Position numbers and translations under genes: made by a program | The notes under the pieces: generated by a model | What the model saw: only the letters and a program-made list of their open reading frames with translations | Database searches by the model: none | Told to the model about the DNA's origin: nothing | Shown: piece by piece, positions 59,563 through 64,000 of the stretch | How the letters are laid out: each line of letters opens with the position of its first letter | Numbering within the stretch: position 1 is the stretch's first letter | NCBI RefSeq assembly: GCF_048569485.1 | Contig: NC_134354.1 | Coordinates: 457,142,307 to 457,206,306 of the forward strand | Length of the DNA stretch: 64,000 nt | Reading direction: 5' to 3' | Source of the DNA: Anomaloglossus baeobatrachus | Taxonomy: Eukaryota > Chordata > Amphibia > Anura > Aromobatidae

Positions 59563-60527
59563 ATGAGTATGGCCAGCTTTCTGACAGGTCCCATTGATAT
59601 TAACTCCTGGGTTGAGGACGCGAACCAGGCGTTCTGCACTAGGGAAACTCCTGAAGGTGGGATTGGCGTCACCTCTTTAAAAACCAAATTTGGTGATCTG
59701 TACTCATCCTATAAAGAGTACACGAAATCTTGGTGGGAGATTAAGGCTCTTGAAAACTACCTCAAGAACAAAATTGTTCCCAAAGGCCTGAGAATCAACC
59801 TTCACCCATCTCCCCGCACTTCAAGTTCTTAACTTTTGGAGGCGTGGCAGAAGGAATCTATAGAATCCTCCCTCAGATTTATGACACTACTGATACAAGA
59901 GGAGAGGATACTTCTAGAACAAGCCACCACCAAATTAAACTTGGACATAGAGAATATTCTCAAATTTAAATCAGATCCAGATTTCAATAAGAGGGAGGGT
60001 GCCCTACAGGTTTCTGTAGAGAAATACCAAGGTTACATCAAAGAAAGGAAGCATTTGCAGTTTCAGAGAGATCTTAGAGAGTTTTCCACGAACCAGGCTT
60101 ATAACTTTGTGAATCCAGCCCAGAGAGATACTGATATATTCTCCTCGGATCAGGAGGTATCGGATACCGAAAGGGTTGGAGGGGAGGCCCGATTCAGCAA
60201 TAGGGGTAGACGGCAGAACAGAAGATGGAGGCGGGGAGGAAAGAATATCTATCCCACAAGAGATCCCATAAATACGAGGTCTTTTGGACAAGAATCTGGA
60301 TGTTCATATGCATCTACCTCTGTAGTATCAGGTGGAACAAAGACACCATCTTTTTTAGAGCAGGGGGTTTCCCGGGTTCACCATCTAAGGAACCGGGTGA
60401 ACTAATGGCTGAGCTAACACAAAGTGGAGGGCTAAATAGGAGTCAAATTATTAATTTATCCAACTTTATACCCAATGAAAAACAGTATAACATCTTAAGA
60501 AAGGGTCTCATTCGTACCTACGAATGA
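59563..60527 (+). pseudogene. PLE upstream coding region
   Basis: Region ahead of the reverse transcriptase frame. It encodes MASFLTGPIDINSWVEDANQ near the start, then a long helical, charged segment (residues like EERILLEQATTKLNLDIENI) that could be coiled coil, then an Arg-rich patch (NRGRRQNRRWRRGGK) that may bind nucleic acid. Function is not known to me. The frame is interrupted a few times and I do not treat it as a working gene. Confidence 0.6.
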
Positions 60528-60627
60528 TTATAATTGTTTTCATTGGGTAAAAGACATACAGCTCTTCGGGAGAAAATTAAAATGGAGAAAATTTTTCCTC
60601 AAAAATGATAGAGAGAGTTGTAAGAGG

Positions 60628-62784
60628 TTGGGACTGTCTGATGACGACATAGAGGGATTTCGGTCTCTCATGGGACTCCTTCAAGAACAGGACATTGATA
60701 ACAGCAATGGACGTGGTCCCTTCACTAAGCTAAAAGCCAAAAGTGTCAGGATGCCCCCGCAGGGTGATACCACCAATATTGATTTGTTTTTGAACCTTGT
60801 AGAGAGGGACCTCAAAAAGATCCCCCGTAGAAATGATGGTGTTGATCGTAACCTTGCTGATGATGAGTTTTTGGCACTGCAAGAACTTGAAAAGAATGAG
60901 AATATAATAATAAAACCCTCTGACAAGGGTGGGAATCTCGTGATTCTGAGCCATGATAGGTATCTAGAGATGTGTCATCGTGTATTGAAAGATAGACGTA
61001 CTTATGAAGTACTTTCCTCCAATCCTCTGGATGGTTATAGAAATTCCCTACTCACGATACTTGAAGAAGCAAGGAATAGTGGCCTGTTGAGCAACAATGA
61101 ATTTGATTTTTTGAAACCTGTTTGCCCAGTCATGCCAACCTTCTATACCTTGCCCAAGGTTCATAAGGGGCTGGAGTTGCTGAAGGGCCGTCCCATCGTG
61201 TCGGGTGTGGATTCATTCACGCAAAACAGTGGCATTTACATTGATGAGGTTTTACGTCCCTTTGTCACTTCACTTCCATCATATACACGTGACACAGCCG
61301 ACCTATTAGGGAAGCTGGATGGTATTATGGTTGGAGAGGACGTCCTTCTGGCTTCAATTGACGTGGAAGCTTTATATAGCAACATACCTCACACTTTAGG
61401 ATTGAAAGCAATCGAATACTATCTAAATACAAGAACTAGGGAACACCGAGATCACAATCGATTCCTTTTGGAGCTACTGGATTTCTTATTACATCATAAC
61501 CTCTTTAAATTCGACGGTAAGTACTTCCACCAGCTCAAGGGGACAGCTATGGGGAGCCCTTGTGCTCCCTCGTATGCTAACCTCTTCCTGGGCTGGTGGG
61601 AAGAAACCGTCGTCTTTATGGATGGGGATCATTGGTGGCAGCCACACATTTTGTTGTGGTCAAGATATATAGACGACGTATTTGTCTTATGGTCAGGGTC
61701 CAGTGCTTCATTTGTGAGGTTTGTAGAGTTGCTCAATACGAATGAATTAAATCTTCATTTCACCTTTGAGGCTGATACAAAAGAACTGCCCTTTTTGGAT
61801 GTGATTATCAAGAAGGAGCCAGACGGAGTCCTCTCCACCAGCACTTATCGCAAACCCACCTCAACTAATAATCTCTTGAGGTGGGACAGTCATCACCCCT
61901 TCCCTTTAAGGAATGGCATTCCCAAAGGTCAATACCTTCGGCTAAGACGGAACTGCTCAACTATGGAGACGTATCAGTCTCAGGCAAGGGATATGACCAA
62001 ACGTTTTGTAGATAGAGGCTACCCCCCTAAAGTATTACATCAGGCTAGGGACCATGCTGAAAGGCAGGATAGAATGGTGCTTTTACATGGTTGTGGCAGA
62101 AAAAGGAGGGAGGAGGAAGACATCACTAGACTGATAGGTACATTTGACTGCCAGAGCGAGCGGGTTCGCAGAGTGCTTTTTAAGCATTGGGACATTCTTA
62201 CTCTGGATCCCGATATTAAGCACATGATCTCACAGAGACCAAGTATCACGTACAGGAAAGGGAGGTCCCTTAGGGACAGATTAGTCCATAGTTGTTATAC
62301 CAGACCAAAACCCCCCGGTACGTGGCTAGATAGAGGCATATGTGGTTTTTACAGGTGTGGAGACTGTTCATATTGCAACTCCATGAGACCGGCGAAGTCC
62401 GCTAGAAGCTCAAAAAATGGGAGAGAATTCTTCTTAAGGTCCTTTGCTAACTGCAAAACGATGGGATTGATATATGTGGCCACATGCACTTGTCCCATGG
62501 ACTATGTGGGTAAGACAAAGAGGGAGTTGCGAAGGAGGGTTGGAGAACACCTCGGTGACATACGGAACAAACGAGACACCCCCCTGAGGAGGCATATGAA
62601 CTCTCAACATGGGGGCAATATTCATGAAGTAAAATTTCAGGTACTAGAGGTGGTGAAGAATAATCCCAGAGGTGGCGATCACGATAAGACTCTGTTGAGA
62701 AAGGAGTGTGAATGGATCTTCAGAATGGAGTCTGTGCAGCCTGGAGGTCTAAATGAGCAGATTTCATATGCCTGTTTTCTCTGA
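60628..62784 (+). CDS. Penelope-type reverse transcriptase with GIY-YIG endonuclease
   Basis: Open frame of about 718 codons to TGA at 62782-62784; the true start lies in the interrupted region upstream, so this is the C-terminal bulk. Reverse transcriptase landmarks: LPKVHKG (about residue 175), RPIVSG, SIDVEALYSNIPH with one catalytic Asp (about 242), GTAMGSPCAPSYANLFLGWW, and YIDDVFVLW with the YxDD pair (about 346). Then ELPFLDVIIKKE, a Cys motif CGDCSYC (about 576), and GLIYVATC...DYVGKTKRELRRRVGEH (from about 612), the GIY-YIG nuclease, with Arg and the later Glu in place. Penelope-like elements use this pair to nick and prime at chromosomal targets. The Cys motif before the nuclease fits the Neptune/Poseidon side of the family; subfamily not fixed. 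Confidence 0.9.
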   Translation: MGLSDDDIEGFRSLMGLLQEQDIDNSNGRGPFTKLKAKSVRMPPQGDTTNIDLFLNLVERDLKKIPRRNDGVDRNLADDEFLALQELEKNENIIIKPSDKGGNLVILSHDRYLEMCHRVLKDRRTYEVLSSNPLDGYRNSLLTILEEARNSGLLSNNEFDFLKPVCPVMPTFYTLPKVHKGLELLKGRPIVSGVDSFTQNSGIYIDEVLRPFVTSLPSYTRDTADLLGKLDGIMVGEDVLLASIDVEALYSNIPHTLGLKAIEYYLNTRTREHRDHNRFLLELLDFLLHHNLFKFDGKYFHQLKGTAMGSPCAPSYANLFLGWWEETVVFMDGDHWWQPHILLWSRYIDDVFVLWSGSSASFVRFVELLNTNELNLHFTFEADTKELPFLDVIIKKEPDGVLSTSTYRKPTSTNNLLRWDSHHPFPLRNGIPKGQYLRLRRNCSTMETYQSQARDMTKRFVDRGYPPKVLHQARDHAERQDRMVLLHGCGRKRREEEDITRLIGTFDCQSERVRRVLFKHWDILTLDPDIKHMISQRPSITYRKGRSLRDRLVHSCYTRPKPPGTWLDRGICGFYRCGDCSYCNSMRPAKSARSSKNGREFFLRSFANCKTMGLIYVATCTCPMDYVGKTKRELRRRVGEHLGDIRNKRDTPLRRHMNSQHGGNIHEVKFQVLEVVKNNPRGGDHDKTLLRKECEWIFRMESVQPGGLNEQISYACFL

Positions 62785-63794
62785 CTCATGGAGTTGATTC
62801 TGGGGATCCCTGGGGTTGGTTGGCCCGAATCTCGTAATAGGGAGGTAACATTGTTATGTTGCACATGTTCATATGTGTATTAGATTTAGATTGGTGCTGG
62901 AGTGGATGCCCCGCCCCTCTGCTTGTCTGCTCCCTCCCCTTCTCCCGATCCTGGTGTGCGCCCCAATTCTGCCTGTCCCTCATCTTTAGATATCCCTTCC
63001 CATCCAATGGTGCGCTCTCGATGGATTTTTGCAGGGGTGATATCGTGTCATATGTTCACCAATGTAATACTTGGGATGTCATATGCATAACCTAAATGTG
63101 TACACAGGATCATAAATGAATCTATATCTTGAGAGTAAATAGATGCCCGTTAGACTCTGGGGGTAATATTTCTCCCCTGCCTCCCCACTGATAAGTTATA
63201 GCTAGCGTCCCATAGTGGGAGTGGTTGAGGGTGTCATCTTTCATGAGGCGGGTTTGTTGATGTTGTTCCCCGCCTATGCAGCCGGCCGCATGTACCGGTG
63301 TGACGCTACTTCCGGTTATCGGTCTTTAGCGTCACTTCCGGTTACCGTTCTCTGACGTCACTTCCGGTTCCGCTTGGCGATCTGACGGTGGAACGCAAGC
63401 GGCGTCATACTATGGAACGCATCGGGGGGGGCGTTCCCGGAGATGTCCAGCTATTGTATATGATTCCATACTTAGGGGGAGTTTTTTGAATGGGGCAGAA
63501 CATGTGGTTTATCGATGTGGTGATCATGTGCCCTTGCGAACGCCCGCATTGTATACATTGGTGAAGGAATCACAACATCTGATTAGGGACTCTATTGTAA
63601 CATCACAGTATGATGGCATAGATTGCCGTGTTGGGGGGCGGGCCTGGGCGTGGGGAGAGGGGTCGGGCTGATTGGCTGGGGATGGGGGCGGTTCACTACC
63701 AGCAGGGTTCAAAAGGAGAACTAAGTGCATCGGTTCTCTCCCCCTTATCCTGACATTATGCTGTCCTGAAACCGGTTGGCAAGCCTTGCATCAA

Positions 63795-63833
63795 GCCTCC
63801 TGATGATCCGTGTCCGGAGAAACGCGTTGAGGC
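63795..63833 (+). ncRNA. Hammerhead ribozyme motif, PLE unit C
   Basis: Identical in all functional positions to 58766-58804, 5029 bp downstream of it, as expected of one motif per tandem unit. Confidence 0.8.
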
Positions 63834-64000
63834 AGAACTGGGGCAATTCTGGGACCCACACATGAACCCTCTTCACATGATAAGTGTTTGATGTATTTAT
63901 TTGACTAACCTCAATGATCATAGTTGGTTGTTCTTGGTCAACTGCACCAGGTATGCGCTGATTTATTTTGTATATGAGCAAACCGGCCGTCTACATCAGT

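Larger units (their letters stand above)
33376..64000 (-). other. Probable upstream intron of TMEM132E (over 30 kb)
   Basis: No further TMEM132E exon was recognised between 33376 and 64000; the region is nearly all inserted elements. Stretches with nothing named are about 32990-33090, 33640-34120, 35800-36170, 36790-37250, 37760-37980, 38910-39090, 40040-41200, 41840-42130, 44620-45770 and 49562-49865. Confidence 0.7.
59562..64000 (+). mobile_element. Penelope-like element, unit C (runs off the window)
   Basis: Plus-strand unit starting at the tail-to-head joint 59561/59562. Hammerhead to hammerhead distance from unit B is 5029 bp, giving the unit length. It includes coding region 59563-62784, 3' UTR, and the hammerhead at 63795; the window ends about 0.6 kb before the expected unit end. 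The upstream coding part is broken in about two or three places, while the catalytic part is open. Confidence 0.88.

Overview
This window reads as an intron-rich, transposon-laden vertebrate locus, most likely from a frog or toad (Anura). The only host gene I can support is the 3' part of TMEM132E on the minus strand. Three coding exons (33375-33096, 13361-13170, 4870-3800) join in frame across consensus splice sites and encode the end of the ectodomain, the single membrane span and the whole cytoplasmic tail. The organism call is an inference from the mix of elements: Harbinger-type MITEs with TAA/TTA duplications, Helitrons, Tc1, large solo LTRs and Penelope-like retroelements. No RNA gene, CRISPR array or bacterial-type operon was seen.

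Layout. 1-3799 is the 3' flank of TMEM132E with two MITEs. 4871-13169 is the last intron. It holds a Helitron (5825-11456) that carries a purine-rich minisatellite and a young non-autonomous LTR retrotransposon (7103-11310). 13362-33095 is a 19.7 kb intron. It contains a ribozyme-bearing fold-back element inside a MITE, a LINE-like tail, a solo LTR (16677-17752), a three-level nest (solo LTR 18178-23027, in it a long fold-back element 18475-22193, in that another solo LTR 18723-19944), a tandem array of about 390 bp units split by a Tc1 transposon, a second ribozyme fold-back (29455-29820), and minisatellites. 33376-64000 lies upstream of the last exon found. It starts with an old 25 bp minisatellite broken up by MITEs, then a MITE-dense stretch, a third fold-back (42154-43093), a second Helitron (46419-49036) built largely of 21 bp and 33 bp repeats, and finally a 12.8 kb array of Penelope-like elements.

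The most striking feature is the Penelope-like array (51204-64000). Units of about 5.03 kb stand tail-to-head on each side and head-to-head at 57193/57194. Each unit has a reverse transcriptase plus GIY-YIG endonuclease frame and a compact hammerhead ribozyme motif with a palindromic ACGCGT stem III. Three unrelated-looking short fold-back insertions elsewhere (13474-13922, 29455-29820, 42154-43093) carry intact or decayed hammerhead-like cores near the hairpin apex, have one arm longer than the other, and have target duplications of 11-14 bp. I read them as a family of non-autonomous, ribozyme-bearing inverted dimers that Penelope-type machinery could mobilise. That link is inference.
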